This document shows, piece by piece, positions 34,167 through 45,849 of a stretch of DNA of 64,000 nucleotides. The DNA is taken from positions 131,214,385 through 131,278,384 of the forward strand of contig NC_079487.1 in assembly GCF_020520425.1 (NCBI RefSeq), in the 5' to 3' direction. Every line of letters begins with the position of its first letter. Within the stretch, counting starts at the first letter, position 1. The DNA comes from Spinacia oleracea (lineage: Eukaryota; Streptophyta; Magnoliopsida; Caryophyllales; Amaranthaceae). A program made the translations under genes and the position numbers. The notes below the pieces were generated by a model that made no database searches, was not told where the DNA came from, and saw only the letters and a program-made list of their open reading frames with translations.

Positions 34167-34368
34167 ATGGGTCTCTTAACCAACATGTCATCCATGTATT
34201 AGCCCATGACCTGCCCAAAAAAAGAAAAAATAAGCCCATAGTCATACCATACCCTTTGAATTAAAAATGCGTTATACGAAATACAAAGTACTAATTAAGA
34301 ATGGGACTCTTACATATGTAATGATGTAAACAACTCCTTATCAAACTAACATTCCCGTCCTTCACCTA

Positions 34369-34620
34369 TTCCCCCGTTCTTAAATATTAGTCTCTTTTTG
34401 AATTTTTTACCCGTTTCGATTTATTATTTAAACTTAAAAAATTTCAAATACGTACGTTTAAGAAATATAAAAATTTGATATTGTTAAAATATACCATAAG
34501 ACGAACAAAACAAGATCCCAATGAATATATTTTGAAATACGTATTAGAAAGAAATTAAAAGATTCTTTTCAAATGTGAATAGTATTAAGATTCTAAAATA
34601 AACTAATATTCGAGAACCAG
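34369..34620. mobile_element. Stowaway-type MITE (252 bp)
   Basis: Flanked by TA (34367-34368, 34621-34622). The left end TTCCCCCGTTCTTAAATATT and right end AATATTCGAGAACCAG are inverted repeats. Same family as the copy in the PRK intron at 26233, in opposite orientation. Confidence 0.82.
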
Positions 34621-34684
34621 TATACATTATTCATAAAAATAAAATTTAACTTAAAACCTGATAAAAACTGGTATATATTCGGCA

Positions 34685-35597
34685 CGCACACGTAGGATGG
34701 CAGTGGATCGGACTCGGATCGGATGTAGTAAACTCCGTATCCGATTCATTTAAAATTCGAACTCCAAAATTGCATTCATATCCATTTAAAATTCGGACTC
34801 TAAAATTGCATCCATATCCATATCCATATCTATATCCATATCCGTTTAAAATTCAGACTCCAAAAATGTATCCATATCCAAATCCGAATCTATATCCATA
34901 TCCAAAACCAAATCATGTGTTAACTTCACTTAGATAGAACTTGTATTTTTTTAATTTTAAAATAATTAGAAATCCTATTTCTCATTTACCAAAATCTAAC
35001 GAGTTTCTAAAATTAATAAATTACAAATATATGCGCTTTAATTAAACACAAATTCTTATTTACAATGGGTGTACAATAAATATTGTACACCGAAGTAAAA
35101 GTTAACTCAAAATTCTTAAAAGTTAAACTTATATATGTAAAAGTTATCTATTTTTAAGTGATAAATTTTTTCATTTTAGTAAAACTTATTTCTTCAAAAT
35201 CACTAATAATGTATAACATTAATCATTTAACCCTTTAAAATATTTATCTATTAATTTTTTTTACTAATATAAAAGTTAATCAAAACTAGGTTAAAGTTGC
35301 AAAAAAAGGGGTTAAAGTTATCTTGACCTTTTGTTAATTAAATATATTAGATTACATTGGAAACTTCCTTTAAAAAAAAAAAGTTAAGTACGAAAAAAAA
35401 AATACTTTGAGATAATTTTAGACTCGGATTCGGACTCGGGTCGGAGTCTCAACATACTCCATATCCATTCGAATTCAGATGTTTTTAATCGAATTCGGGT
35501 TCAGATTTTTTTTTCTCGGATTCGAATCTGATTTTTTTCTTCAGATCGGGTCGGACTCGATTCGAATTCGGATGTGATTGTCGTCCCTATGCACACG
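34685..35597. mobile_element. hAT-like non-autonomous element
   Basis: Ends TAGGATGGCAGTGGATCGG (34693) and ATTGTCGTCCCTA (to 35589) are inverted; the TAGGGRYGGCAA-type terminus is common to plant hAT elements. Eight-base duplications CGCACACG / TGCACACG (one mismatch) flank it. Both arms are rich in GGATCGGACTCGG / TATCCATATCC repeats. An unrelated repeat is nested at about 35045-35340. No transposase. Confidence 0.7.
35045..35340 (+). repeat. Dispersed repeat, copy 1 (nested in hAT-like element)
   Basis: Begins ATTCTTATTTACAATGGGTG and carries the palindromic GTGTACAATAAATATTGTAC, then many AAAAGTTA phrases. It is the same family and orientation as 36290-36590 (shared TTATTTCTTCAAAAxCACTA, CCCTTTAAAAT). 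Class unknown; non-coding. Confidence 0.65.
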
Positions 35598-36289
35598 TCC
35601 CAGAACCTGGTCCTCCAATAATAATATGGAGCACGACTTAGTCGCCGACGTGCTTAATGTCGAGTGGTAAGTGCCGACATAGCAAGTTGACAATAAGCGG
35701 AGACGACGTAGTCACGGGAAGAAACAAGTGAGCACAAAAATGTCATATTTTCAAACAATGAACCTTTTATTTTGTGTGACAACTAGAAGGAATATATTTT
35801 TATTATTTTCAAAAATAAAAAAAATGTCCCACAAAATTTATAATTTTGATATGATACAAAAGTATGACCCTTGCTTAGTTGTTTCGGTCCAACTACATGT
35901 CACAATCGTTGATTAAGAGATCTTCACTATTATGCTTTTTTTTTTTTTGAGGGGATTATGCTTTTTTATTTAACATGTGAACAATATGTTGTACTCTTGT
36001 AGACCAATTCTATTTTGCAACGTTAGCTGTCGACCGTTTATTATTTTGCAATTATACCTTTCTGTTTTTGTGCATATATAGTCCATATAGTCTACTTGTA
36101 TTTTTTTTATTTTTTTTTAACTACTACTTTAGTATGCTAGCCGTAGTATTTTTTATGGTTATGTTGAAATAAGGAAAACATTTTTTTGGCCGCTGCTTTC
36201 ATTTGCAAATAAACAAAAATTCGAATCAATTACAATTCTAATATAGGAATAACAAGTCTAAATAAATACATGCTTTATTGTATTACACG
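35598..36289. other. Intergenic between transposons
   Basis: AT-rich with T runs (35939-35949, 36101-36118). No gene, promoter or element resolved. Confidence 0.4.
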
Positions 36290-36590
36290 AATTCTTATTT
36301 ACATGGGGTGTACGATAAATATTGTACACCGAAGTTAAAGTTAACGTAAAATGCTTAAAAGTTACCCTTATATAGGTAAAAATTATTTTTTTAGTGATAA
36401 AATTTTTCATTTTAATAAAAATTATTTCTTCAAAAACACTAATAATGTATCATATTTATCATTTAGCCCTTTAAAATGTTTATCTATCAACTTTTTTTTT
36501 AATAATATAAAAGTTAGAGAAAATTGGGTAAAAGTTAGAGAAAACTAGGTAAAAATTATGTTGGTGTACAATAAATTTATTGTATAACTT
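36290..36590 (+). repeat. Dispersed repeat, copy 2
   Basis: Second copy of the family at 35045, about 1.25 kb away. It starts with the palindrome GTGTACGATAAATATTGTAC and ends GGTGTACAATAAATTTATTG, so the two ends are inversely related over GGTGTAC. That suggests a small inverted-repeat transposon. Confidence 0.6.
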
Positions 36591-36863
36591 GTGCATGCAA
36601 GACCTTTTGATTGTATTATTATGAAAATATGACATATATAAAGTAATTTGACTTAGATTTATGTTAAACTATTTGGATTATAAACTACTCCGTAAATATC
36701 ATCGGTCCGATGATAAGTCTTGTACAACCCATATTTCTCATTTTTAAATAAATATTATGACACGGAACATTTGAATTAGGGTGTCACATGACATATAGAT
36801 TTGTTTATCAATACTTTTTAATATATCAGTATATATTTAGGTAAAAGCAAAGGCTTTTTACTA

Positions 36864-38125
36864 GTTAGGAATCAACACGCGGATGGTGCAGGGGCGTGCG
36901 CATAGATCACTGTGCACCTGCACCAAAACAACATGTGATTCTGAATCATCATTATCATCATTTTATTCTGAATTATCAAGCACATTATTCATAATATCTT
37001 AAAAATAATAAGTTACATGTGTAATAACAAGAAAAAGAACAAAGGATAAATAGAAAATAGTACAAAACATAACACCACAAAATAAAAAGAACAAATTATG
37101 AAACGCAAATGGTCTATTTTTCTACTATAATGAAATTGTTCTTATACAGGCATATGTTCTTTAATTACGTGATCGAAACTGTTCTTTTCTGGAAAAAAAA
37201 TGTAATTACATAATCAAAATCTTCAAAATCAACGAAATCAACGTGTAAGGATAAATAGAAAATAATACAAAAATAACACAATAAAAGAAAAGGAAAAAAT
37301 TATGAAGCGCAAATGAAATTAAAAATAATAAGAAACATAACACAATAAAAGAAAAGAAAAAATTATGAAAATCAAATGGTCTATTTTTCTACTATAATAA
37401 AATTGTTTTTTTAATACGAGCATATGTTCTTTAAATACGTGAAACTGTTTTTTTTATAGAAAAAAAACGTTATTACATAATCAAAATCTTCAAAATCAAC
37501 GAAATCAACGTGTTATTACATAATCAAATCTATTAAAATCATCCAAATCATCAAAACACGATTATTACAAAATCAAAATCATCAAAATAGTCAAAATCGT
37601 AAAAAAAATCCGATTATTAGAAAATCAAAATCATCAAAATCATCGAAAACAAACAATATATTATTACAAATTGAAAATTTACCTCCCAAAATCCGACTAT
37701 CAGCTGCAGAATTCAGATATAAAGAAGAAGAATCAATTGAATTTGATGTTAAAGCAGAAAAATCAATGAATTTTGCGAACTTTTTATAATTATTTTATTT
37801 CTCTAACAAACAATTTAGAATACCTAGTTTACACTTTCTCTCTCCTCTTCACAATTTGAATTCAAAAACATAAAAACCCAGAAGAATATATATATTCGCA
37901 AGAAGAAGAACCAATCAAATAAAAACGCGAAAAACAGAGCTGAAAAAAAACAGAGCCTATGTTATTTTTTTCAAGGGGATTTTCTTTTGTTCAAGAGAAT
38001 TATTCTTTTTTTTTCTCGGGATTTAATAAAGCACGCACATTTTGTGTATTTTTTATGTCGTTTTGATCCCGATGCACCTAGATCTATATACACACGCATG
38101 CACCATCAAAATTGCGGTTAGGAAT
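36864..38125. mobile_element. Mutator-like element, GTGCAGGGG family, copy 1
   Basis: Element 36873-38116 with exact 9-bp duplications GTTAGGAAT on both sides (36864-36872, 38117-38125). The left TIR includes GATGGTGCAGGGGCGTGCGC and GGTGCACC; the right is its worn complement. The interior has A-rich AAAATCATCAAAATC repeats, an internal duplication (about 37046-37195 and 37250-37460) and several TGTTCTTT motifs. No transposase. It shares ends with the larger copy at 47663. Confidence 0.85.
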
Positions 38126-40000
38126 ATCAACTAAAATTCTAAAAGTATATATTTGTTTGAAATAAACATGTGCATGTTGAAAGTATATTTGAAATTTCCG
38201 AATAAAATCCAATGTGAGACGTAATTAAGACGATTGACGAAGTCTAAAGAAACGAATTGCTTATCAAAGGACAGCGAAGAAAGGTCCAAGCTGTAGATAA
38301 AGACCCCTTTGCCAATTGACAACCCCCAATATTGGGAATTAGGATATATGCTCCGTACAACACTTGTTTATTTTATTTAAAAAAAAAAATTCCTAAACTG
38401 CCCACCTCTATTAAACAATAAACAATGATTAATATTCCAACTACTGTATCTTTTTTGGTGTTTGTTTAATTTAGGTTTAGTTTTTGAGAGTAGTATAATT
38501 ACTCATTACTATTTTGAGTTTTTAACTAACTTTTTTCGTTGATACTAATTTTTTAAAATATGTGCTACGTCATGTCTTTTACGCTTAAATAAATTATTCG
38601 AATTTACGTACATTAAACTTCTTTTTATGAAGAGAAAGTACAATATAGTTGTACAAATTTATACTCCAATAAAAATAAATTATTAAAATGTACTTTATTA
38701 GACACAAGTTTTGCAAACGAATACATTTTTGAGAAGAATTTACAAATATTATATCTAGAATCAAATAATCAAATTTATGTTGGGTCTGAATTTTAATTAG
38801 ATTCCTATCTCCAAAGTATCCATAGACCACCCGATAGTGGAGAATAACATCCAACCATAAGGTTGTAAGATGATCTACTTTCAGTAAGCTGAACTTAGCT
38901 TGGTTCTAAACGGACCGAGTAGGAAATATATATAGTGTACTCCGATACTCTTCTAAAGTCTACCCGGTTCGAGTTAACGTTGTAAACATGTATAGAGTAT
39001 GTGGAATGGTAAGGAAAATTCTGTCTACAAAGTGTCCTTTGTAGTGAAGAAAGAACCTTCAACCTTAAAAATGTAAGGCAGTCTACTTGTCCACTAAGAC
39101 CTTGTTCTCTTCAACGTACTTATAGGACCTTATTTTCATACTCGTAGGGAATATCAAAGAGTTGTTTTTCGTTTGTGATAAAGTTTAATTACGGAGTATA
39201 AAAAGGCTTATTAAAGAGCCAATCACAACACTTTTTTACAAATTGGTTGAATGTATATACGTACTTGGATTTTATAAAATTTGAATAAGTATCACAGAAT
39301 AATAATTTATATTATTAATAAAAACATAAAAACATAGTATTAATACAAACTTTTATATAAAGCGGTCATCTTACACAAAAGACCACCTTGGTAATGGAGC
39401 CAATTAGTTAAGTACTGTAACTAATTAGTTAAACATTGAAAGTAATTAGTTAAACATTGGAACTAATTAGTTAGCACTGTAATTAATTAGTTAAGCAATA
39501 AAACCGATTAGTTAAGCAATTAAAGTTGTCTTTCCAGTAAGACGGACTTACACAAAAGTTGTGGATTAATTAATATAAGAACTAAATAATAATTGCTTTA
39601 TTGATTTAAATCTATTAATATTTGCAATCAACTATTATCAATATTTTAATGATTAAAATTTTAATAATAATCATATCTAATAAACTTTAAATAAAGTCTA
39701 ATAGAATTTAATAAGGCCCTATAGAGTCTTATAAGTTTCTATAAAGTCCTATAAATTCCTATATAAGTTGAATAGAACATACCCTAAGCCGAACTTAACT
39801 TGGATCGAAATAGAACAGAAAAAAGTATCTAGAACATAGTGTAGTGCCCAAGTTTCAAGAAGAAAAAAAAAAAAAAAAAAAAAGTAGGCAAACACCGACG
39901 ACCTTATCTTGATTGAATAATAATACTTGACTACTTGTAGTCGAAATTGAAATGGGCAACATCACCAATTCACCATTATTCTTAGATCCCAAGCAATAAA
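38126..40000. other. Intergenic upstream of the JAZ gene
   Basis: AT-rich. An A run lies at about 39865-39883, and an array of six AATTAGTTAA-type units at 39401-39524 is listed separately. I find no gene; distal JAZ regulatory sequence may be here. Confidence 0.45.
39401..39524. repeat. Tandem repeat, about 22-bp unit, six copies
   Basis: Units of the form AATTAGTTAAACATTGGAACT with variation (GTACTGTAACT, GCACTGTAATT, GCAATAAAACCG). A related TTACACAAAAG phrase occurs on both sides (39371 and 39550), so the array lies inside a small duplicated segment. Confidence 0.7.
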
Positions 40001-40006
40001 CACGTG
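40001..40006. promoter_or_regulatory. G-box CACGTG upstream of JAZ
   Basis: Perfect palindromic G-box about 320 bp before the JAZ start codon. MYC2-type bHLH factors bind G-boxes in JAZ promoters, giving the known feedback induction by jasmonate. Presence is seen; function here is inferred. Confidence 0.6.
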
Positions 40007-40103
40007 AAACAAATCCTAGAAAAGCAAGTTTACAAAATAAAAAGCAACCCCACCCAAAACACGAGTTTTGGAGTACTCCACCAACTTGTTCCCCCCTTAA
40101 TCA

Positions 40104-40136
40104 CCTAATTAATTAATTAATTAATTAATTAATTAA
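40104..40136. repeat. (AATT)n microsatellite
   Basis: About eight perfect TAAT/AATT units between the G-box and the TATA-like box of the JAZ gene. Confidence 0.9.
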
Positions 40137-40192
40137 ATTCAAACCTAATTTAATCCCACTTATATTTGTTATCTCTCCTCTCTCATCAACAC

Positions 40193-40200
40193 TATATATA
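40193..40200 (+). promoter_or_regulatory. Probable JAZ TATA box
   Basis: TATATATA in a C/T-rich context 120 bp upstream of the start codon, followed by CTCC-rich sequence typical of a plant 5'-UTR. Confidence 0.5.
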
Positions 40201-40319
40201 TTCTCCTCATTCATTCTCCCTATTCCTCTCCTTCTTTCCATTACCATTATAAACCTTCTCAATTTTAAACCATTTATAACAGTAATTATTTTTTAAGTGT
40301 TTTTATTCAACAAAATTAA

Positions 40320-41847
40320 ATGGGTTCCGAGAAGGTAATTAAGTCTAATTTCAATCAAACGTGCAATCGATTTAGCCAATTTTTGAAAGAGAGGAGGTCT
40401 TTTGGACAACTTGATGCTTTTAAAACTCTTGCTAATTCATCATCGGAGATTGATATCAAAGGTATGTATTTAAGCTTGTTTATCAATCTCGATATTATTA
40501 GTTCTAAATTTCTAATTAAGTAGTGTGATTTGTTAAGAATATTGATACAAACATTTTTTTGTTAATGGGTATTTTTAATTAATTGTTTTTTATTTGTTGA
40601 TTGATTGTGTAGGAGTTAAAGATGGTGGAATAAATGTGTTTGCAAAGAATATGGAGAAAGAGAGGGTGTCATTGGAGCTCTTTCCTCTGATGAGTTCATT
40701 GGTTCCAACCGACTCCAGGTAAATTAGCTGACAATTTTATTTTTTATTTTTTATTGTTTACATTACTTTTGGATAATTATGATTTATGATTAGGATTTTT
40801 AAATTTTAAAACAAAATAAATTAATTGTTCAATCTAATATTTTCAATGAATTCTTTTATGTTTATAGCATTACTCTGTTTTAGCTACCAAATTCAAGGAA
40901 CTCAAAGATTTTTGTAAAAAAACATATAAATTATAAATGGGACACAAGCTCTCAGTTTTAACCACTAGATTAATACTCTATTGATATAATTCTTACGGAG
41001 TATATAGATTCATGATTATTTATCTTAATATGTCATTATCTAATATCTTGTTCATATAAGATGTATCTGATTTATGTTGCCGCATGAGTTTGAATTCATT
41101 TTTTCTTTTAATTTTCAATAAAATGAATAATATTTATTGAGAGAAAATAATTAGATCCAAAGTTACTAATTAAATTTGATTTATCAACCACAAAATAAAT
41201 GTGACTCCTTAGAAAAGGAAACAATAAGGTAGGTGACTTTTTAAAAAGTTGGAGTACTAAAGTTGGTTTTATCATGGTGCATGTGCATATATTTTCTATT
41301 TTGAGATTATTTGATTAATTATATGCTTAATTACATGTTTTAGACTAGCAATAATTGGAGTACTAGTACTATTTAATACTTGTATAAACTTGTAACAAAG
41401 CTAACCCTTAAAATTGTATTTTTATTCAGGAAATCCTCAATTTCAAATGAGGAGTCTAAGAACACTGCATCTACACCAAGTATGAGTATGACTATATTTT
41501 ATGGTGGAAGAGTAGTCGTTTTTGATGAATTTCCCCAGGACAAGGCTCTAGAAATCATGTCTCTAGCTAAGAATGGGACGATGAGTTCTCACTCCCAAAT
41601 TGAAATTGAATCTCAAACTCCTAACAATATTGTACCAACTCATCTTACACAAGGCGTTGTTTCTAAAGGAATGTGTAGTTTGTACGATCTGCCTATTGCA
41701 AGGAGAGTCTCCCTCCACCGATTCATGGAAAAGAGAAAACATAGGATTGCTGCAAGTGCGCCATACCAACTTCAGCATTTATCATCGAAAAAGGTTGATT
41801 CCCACACACAAAAATCCGACATAATGAGAAGTTTGTATGAGCACTGA
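40320..41847 (+). CDS. JAZ: JAZ protein (TIFY family jasmonate-signalling repressor)
   Basis: Three exons: 40320-40461, 40613-40718 and 41430-41847, all with GT-AG introns; product 221 residues. The N-terminal block NFNQTCNRFSQFLKERRSFG (10-29) matches the cryptic MYC-interaction region of JAZ1-like proteins. The TIFY motif TIFYGG is at 104-109, inside the ZIM domain that mediates NINJA and JAZ-JAZ contact. The Jas motif runs from D169 to Y195, with the degron LPIARR (170-175) recognised by COI1 with JA-Ile, and the SLxxFxxKRxxR...PY signature. JAZ proteins repress MYC factors in the nucleus and are degraded when jasmonate rises. The Jas motif lies wholly in exon 3, so there is no Jas intron. 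Closest to the JAZ1/2/5/6 type; the exact number is undecided. Confidence 0.95.
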
Positions 41848-41959
41848 GCAGCAACAACTTGAGTTAAAGTTGTAGAATTCAAAAATATATCTCATATACT
41901 ACTAGCTTGTTAATTAGTTAAAAGATCAATTCTTGAGAGATTATGCATGTATACCTTTT

Positions 41960-41961
41960 TC

Positions 41962-41992
<31 letters not shown>

Positions 41993-42038
41993 TTTTTTTT
42001 TTTTTTTTTTTTTTTCAAATCATTTTAGAATGTACGTA

Positions 42039-42079
<41 letters not shown>
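41960..42079. repeat. (TTA)n microsatellites and T run
   Basis: Two long ATT/TTA runs (about 41962-41992 and 42039-42080) separated by a T tract (about 41992-42016), about 115 bp past the JAZ stop codon, probably in or just beyond its 3'-UTR. Confidence 0.9.
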
Positions 42080-42080
<1 letters not shown>

Positions 42081-43050
42081 TCTTAGGTTGTCATGATGGG
42101 TTGAAGTGATTTCTACGCAATTAGTTAGGTATGTAGTATTTCCATGTCACTCCATATATTTATTTAATATTTTTTTATTGAAATGGTTGTATTTTTCTAT
42201 TGAAGCTAATACTTGTGATTTGTAAATAAATTTGAGGTAAACCGATGTTCAAATATGTGAGGTTAACGATAGCTTTTCAAAATACAAAATCTTTTTATGA
42301 TTATTTTAAAAAGAATTAAAAATAACGAAACAAAATCGAAGAATTCAACCAAGATAATTTATATACCAACTCATTATGGGGTATTTTGAATTCTTTTACC
42401 TTTTACAGCGAACATTGGAATATCGAGGTTCATACATAGGCGAAGGACTAGTTCACCGTGTGAAATCCTATTTTGCACTACCAAGCACTAGTAATGAGAA
42501 ATTATAGGAGTAATGTGAAGGGCTAGCAAACATTTTGTTCTCTCTTACGACCTAGTCACCTCCAGTAGTCTACAATCTTATTGTAAAATAACCCTACACA
42601 AATTTGAAACTTTAACCTATAACAAATTAACTTTTAAAAGCAATCAATGTCAAATTTGTTCCACCTAAGTACAATCAACTGTTTGAATCAAATGGTAAGA
42701 GAGTTGTACGTTTTAACTTAACCATAGTATCATGTCCACCCTTAAAAATGCTTCAATGTTTAATGGGAAATATTTTCCTCAATTACGGTATGTCATTACT
42801 CAAATCCAAATTAGTCAAAATCTTTGGATTATCGGATGAGGTATCTATGAAAAAGAAAAAAAAAAAAAGACTCTGCATGTCCTAAACACGGTACAAAACC
42901 ATTTTACTAAGAATAGTCTCAAAAGAATAGGTCAGTCTCTAGAATCAATAGACTTAAGTGGGAGTTAGAATTATTGTACCTTAAATGTCTCAACTTTTGT
43001 AGGTAAAAAAAGGTTGAGACTCCATCTCCACTCGTTGGTAATTTGGTATA
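42081..43050. other. Intergenic downstream of JAZ
   Basis: No coding or repeat unit resolved; a short A run occurs at 42857-42868. Confidence 0.4.
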
Positions 43051-43491
43051 CCTTCTGTTGGGGATCGAGAGCAATAACCCATGAAAATCCACATTTTCAT
43101 ACTATTATGTTCAACCGCAAAAATGGCCGGAAATCTGAAATAGCCGACCAAAAATTACTGTTTGTCAACAAATTACGTTATAATGGGTAGTGTGGTGACA
43201 AATAATGTTGCTACAAATTGTTGCTACAGATCGTTACTACATTTTGGTGGCCCAGTAGCCTCAAGGCCAAGTAAAGATGCTTTCCCACTCTCCCAGATCT
43301 GCAAACTCATTTTCAGAATAAAGAGGATTCATTTTGCTTGAGTACAGATTTTTGGAGCCAGTAACAGCTCACGCGTGAAAGTTATGAATTTGGAAATAAA
43401 GCAAGTTTCCACAACTCAGACTCAACTGAGCCCACAATCACCTTGCACGATTGGTAACAACAGCATACATTGGCATGATGGCACTACATCA

Positions 43492-43650
43492 CTTCCGAAG
43501 GTAAAAATCCGAAGGATAAAACCGATCCGAAGGTAAAAATCCGAAGGATAAAACCGAGCCGAAGGTAAAAATCCGAAGGATAAATCCGAGCCGAAGGTAA
43601 AAATCCGAAGGATAAAACCGAGCCGAAGTTAAAAATCCGAAGGTAAAAAG
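43492..43650. repeat. 32-bp tandem repeat (about five copies)
   Basis: Unit GAAGGTAAAAATCCGAAGGA followed by TAAAACCGAGCC, repeated with single-base changes, directly before the 154-bp array and sharing its CCGAGCCGAAG vocabulary. A partial relapse occurs at 45335-45375. Confidence 0.85.
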
Positions 43651-45335
43651 CCGCTCCGAGATTACAACTCGAACCGATGTTACAATCCGAGCCGATTTTA
43701 GAAGCACGTTCTTGAACAGATCTTCGGATTTGAAGAGCGAGGTTAAAAATCGCTCCGAGATTACAACTCGAATCGACGTTACAATCCGAGCCGAAGTAAA
43801 GAAATCGCTCCGAGATTACAACTCGAACCGATGTTACAATCCGAGCCGATTTTAGAAGCACGTTCTTGAACAGATCTTCGGATTTGAAGAGCGAGGTTAA
43901 AAATCGCTCCGAGATTACAACTCGAATCGACGTTACAATCCGAGCCGAAGTAAAGAAATCGCTCCGAGATTACAACTCGAACCGATGTTACAATCCGAGC
44001 CGATTTTAGAAGCACGTTCTTGAACAGATCTCCGGATTTGAAGAACGAGGTTAAAAATCGCTCCGAGATTACAACTCGAATCGACGTTACAATCCGAGCC
44101 GAGGTAAAGAAACCGCTCCGAGATTACAACTCGAACCGATGTTACAATCCGAGCCGATTTTAGAAGCACGTTCTTGAACAGATCTCCGGATTTGAAGAAC
44201 GAGGTTAAAAATCGCTCCGAGATTACAACTCGAATCGACGTTACAATCCGAGCCGAGGTAAAGAAACCGCTCCGAGATTACAACTCGAACCGATGTTACA
44301 ATCCGAGCCGATTTTAGAAGCACGTTCTTAAATAGATCTTCGGATTTGAAGAGCGAGGTTAAAAATCGCTCCGAGATTACAACTCGAATCGACGTTACAA
44401 TCCGAGCCGAAGTAAAAAAACCGCTCCGAGATTACAACTCGAACAGATGTTACAATCCGAGCCGATTTTAGAAGCACGTTCTTAAACAGATCTCCGGATT
44501 TGAAGAACGAGGTTAAAAATCGCTCAAAGATTACAACTCGAATCGATGTTACAATCCGAGCCGAAGGAAAAAAGCCGCTCCGAGATTACAACTCGAACCG
44601 ATGTTACAATCCGAGCCGATTTTAGAAGCACGTTCTTAAATAGATCTTCGGATTTGAAGAGCGAGGTTAAAAATCGCTCCGAGATTACAACTCGAATCGA
44701 CGTTACAATCCGAGCCGAAGTAAAAAAACCGCTCCGAGATTACAACTCGAACAGATGTTACAATCCGAGCCGATTTTAGAAGCACGTTCTTAAACAGATC
44801 TCCGGATTTGAAGAACGAGGTTAAAAATCGCTCAAAGATTACAACTCGAATCGATGTTACAATCCGAGCCGAAGGAAAAAAGCCGCTCCGAGATTACAAC
44901 TCGAACCGATGTTACAATCCGAGCCGATTTTAGAAGCACGTTCTTGAACAGATCTCCGGATTTGAAGAACGAGGTTAAAAATCGCTCCGAGATTACAACT
45001 CGAATCGACGTTACAATCCGAGCCGAGGTAAAGAAACCGCTCCGAGATTACAACTCGAACCGATGTTACAATCCGAGCCGATTTTAGAAGCACGTTCTTA
45101 AATAGATCTTCGGATTTGAAGAGCGAGGTTAAAAATCGCTCCGAGATTACAACTCGAATCGACGTTACAATCCGAGCCGAAGTAAAGAAATCGCTCCGAG
45201 ATTACAACTCGAACCGATGTTACAATCCGAGCCGATTTTAGAAGCACGTTCTTAAACAGATCTCCGGATTTGAAGAGCGAGGTGAAAAATCGCTCCGAGA
45301 TTACAACTCGAATCGATGTTACAGTCCGAGATGAA
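43650..45335. repeat. 154-bp tandem array (about eleven units)
   Basis: The landmark TTTTAGAAGCACGTTCTT recurs eleven times at a constant 154-bp spacing, from about 43694 to 45236. Each unit holds two copies of a half-repeat with CCGAGATTACAACTCGAA and GTTACAATCCGAGCC, so an older ~77-bp dimer was amplified as a 154-mer. Neighbours differ by a few bases (GAACAGATCTTCGG versus AAACAGATCTCCGG). Both strands stay open over ~78-codon windows, a by-product of the repeat. The length is close to one nucleosome. Confidence 0.93.
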
Positions 45336-45612
45336 GGTAAAATCCGAAGGTAAAAATCCGAAGGTAAAACCCGAGCCGAGATTACAACTCGAACCGATGT
45401 TACAATCCGAGCCGAGGTTAAAATTCTGAGCTGAAATCAACTTTCACTTGGAAGTGATCAAAATCAAAACCCAACCCATTTTTCAAATAGAATTGGGTCT
45501 GGGGGGCATTTGTTGGGGTGTTAAAATGGGCCCACCATTTTAACCTAAAAGCCAATAAAATCCACTCAAGCCCAATATCCCTTACAAGGCCTCAAAGGCC
45601 CAACAAAGGCAC

Positions 45613-45620
45613 TATATATA
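45613..45620 (+). promoter_or_regulatory. TATA box in the solo-LTR-like unit
   Basis: TATATATA before CCCCTCAAAGGGC, followed about 45 bp later by CTCTAACCCTAGAG. This is the usual promoter layout of a plant Gypsy LTR. Confidence 0.5.
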
Positions 45621-45849
45621 CCCCTCAAAGGGCAAGGTAAAGGGGCGATTCTCTAACCCTAGAGAAGCCACCCTACTCTCTCTCCCCTAAACACCTCATT
45701 TTATACATCAATTGTACTGACTTGAGCGTCGGAGGCTCCGCCTCGGGGACCCCCCCTTGGCCCGGAGTTCATCTTGCAGGCACCGTACGTGATCGGAACT
45801 CAAGACATCAAGGACGCTCCTTCCATCGTTTCAACCCCGGAACACCTTC

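Larger units (their letters stand above)
43051..45849 (+). mobile_element. Solo-LTR-like unit with internal minisatellite
   Basis: Exact 5-bp duplications CCTTC (43051-43055 and 45845-45849) bracket a 2789-bp unit that starts TGTTGGGGATCG and ends CCCCGGAACA, the TG...CA form of LTR ends. The 3' part has a TATA box (45613-45620), a CCCTAGAGAAGCC leader and a CGTCGGAGGCTCCGCCTCGG block like plant Ty3/Gypsy LTRs. I see no gag or pol. A solo LTR is the simplest reading. A small element whose purine tract (GGGTCTGGGGGG at 45494-45506) precedes a second TGTTGGGG at 45511 is the alternative. Orientation is taken from the TATA box. Confidence 0.72.

Noticed and set aside
41563-41824. Overlapping frames on both strands of JAZ exon 3
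   Set aside because: Shadows of the JAZ coding sequence.
43650-45335. CRISPR-like regular repeats
   Set aside because: Units are contiguous with no unique spacers, and the context is a plant LTR.
43484-45440. Repeated 62-125-codon open frames on both strands
   Set aside because: They recur with the 154-bp unit and exist on both strands; tandem repetition of a stop-free unit explains them, not a protein gene.
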